Of a stretch of 64,000 bases of DNA, positions 63,558 to 64,000 are shown one piece after another (position 1 is the first letter of the stretch; every line of letters begins with the position of its first letter). The translations under genes and the position numbers were made by a program. Where the stretch lies: the NCBI RefSeq assembly GCF_000615945.1, contig NZ_BAMO01000013.1:30822-94821 (forward strand), in the 5' to 3' direction. The notes under the pieces are model-generated. The model had not been told where the DNA came from. It saw only the letters and a program-made list of their open reading frames with translations, and searched no databases. The DNA is from Caldalkalibacillus mannanilyticus JCM 10596. GTDB lineage: Bacteria; Bacillota; Bacilli; Caldalkalibacillales; JCM-10596.

Positions 63558-64000
63558 ATGATGACTAACAATCTTGCTGATCTACAAAAGGAAGCGATGG
63601 AAATGCTCTTAGCTACGAGCAGAACGTTCTTTATTCCTATTAGTCATTTATCACAGGGAGTACAAGAAGCGGTCGCATCAGCTTATCTTTGTATGAGAGC
63701 CATTGATGAGATAGAAGATCACCCTCATCTTCCGTCTGATAAAAAAGCTTTTTTATTGCGTGAAATTGCCAAGATTCTACCTAACGGTTTTGAGGAGGCA
63801 GACTTCAATACACTTTTTCAAGAATATACAGATATTCTTCCTGAAGTAACCTTAAGGCTTAGTGATTGGGCGAAATTATGCCCTGAAACTATTGCACCTA
63901 CAGTGTATCAATCAACATCTGTCATGGCGAATGGGATGGCTGATTGGGTTGAAAAGAATTGGCAGATAGAAAACGAAGCGGATTTAGATAGCTATACATA
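63558..64000 (+). CDS. Squalene/phytoene synthase family (3' end outside window)
   Basis: N-terminal 147 residues of a trans-isoprenyl diphosphate synthase that joins two prenyl diphosphates head to head (squalene, presqualene or carotenoid precursors). Family traits: TSRTFFIPISHL near residue 20, and AYLCMRAIDEIEDHP with the first Asp-rich motif (DEIED). YQSTSVMANGMADWVEKNW then approaches the middle of the fold; the second Asp-rich motif lies beyond the window. Start at ATG 63558, 9 bases after GGGGGG; a second ATG follows directly. Hopanoid or carotenoid synthesis is likely, but which cannot be told here. Confidence 0.85.
   Translation, partial: MMTNNLADLQKEAMEMLLATSRTFFIPISHLSQGVQEAVASAYLCMRAIDEIEDHPHLPSDKKAFLLREIAKILPNGFEEADFNTLFQEYTDILPEVTLRLSDWAKLCPETIAPTVYQSTSVMANGMADWVEKNWQIENEADLDSYT

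Overview
The window comes from a low-GC, endospore-forming member of the Bacillales. Sporulation and germination genes show this: an alpha/beta SASP, a PdaA-type deacetylase, a YheC/YheD ATP-grasp protein, a CotD-like coat protein and a gerA-type receptor locus. Housekeeping genes (clpP, coaX, glnS, udk, rluF, mrfAB) are Bacillus-like. A full urease operon with a urea-type transporter, plus a fixABCX set, would fit an ammonia- or urea-adapted group related to Brevibacillus or Ammoniphilus; the genus is a guess. I see no rRNA, tRNA, CRISPR array, prophage or transposase gene.

Layout. 1-5.8 kb: the 3' part of hutG, then an accessory zone. Two near-identical small monooxygenase genes bracket an AT-rich insert (secreted protein and small membrane protein), followed by a sulfonate/nitrate-type ABC importer. 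5.8-12.5 kb: small unknown genes, DinB-like and GNAT proteins, coaX, an ECF-like sigma factor, clpP, a VOC protein and a PadR regulator. 12.5-19 kb: SASP, a TelA-type protein with its neighbour, a Toprim protein, a DUF1906 hydrolase-like protein, a LysM-NlpC/P60 hydrolase and pdaA. 19-28.8 kb: mrfAB, a fused msrAB, glnS, rarD and a self-regulated metallo-beta-lactamase-fold/TetR pair. 29-31.8 kb: MFS and MATE exporters. 31.8-38.9 kb: a urea-transport and urease island (ureABCEFGD) behind a near-consensus TnrA/GlnR box, flanked by direct repeats of the MATE gene start. 39-43.9 kb: fixABCX and MOSC. 44-46.1 kb: udk, yheC/D and cotD. 46.2-48 kb: a purine riboswitch, apparently of ON type, before a FAD-dependent dehydrogenase. 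48.2-52 kb: gerA and a fused gerB-gerC. 52-64 kb: rluF, two ABC-class ATPases, a lipoprotein, metY, a nitronate monooxygenase-like enzyme behind a perfect FNR/CRP-type palindrome, DUF202, an HtrA-like protease, an enoyl-CoA hydratase and the start of a squalene/phytoene synthase.

Two window-wide patterns matter. First, at least eight conserved genes each need a one- or two-base correction (two of them need two), mostly a missing base in a short homopolymer. This points to deletion-type sequence errors at least as much as to real pseudogenes. Second, a family of short two-hairpin repeats lies in intergenic regions (about 16.3, 27.3 and 61.05 kb, with partial copies at 11.06 and 52.5 kb). Stems are kept while loops vary, as in REP or non-autonomous IS200/IS605 elements.
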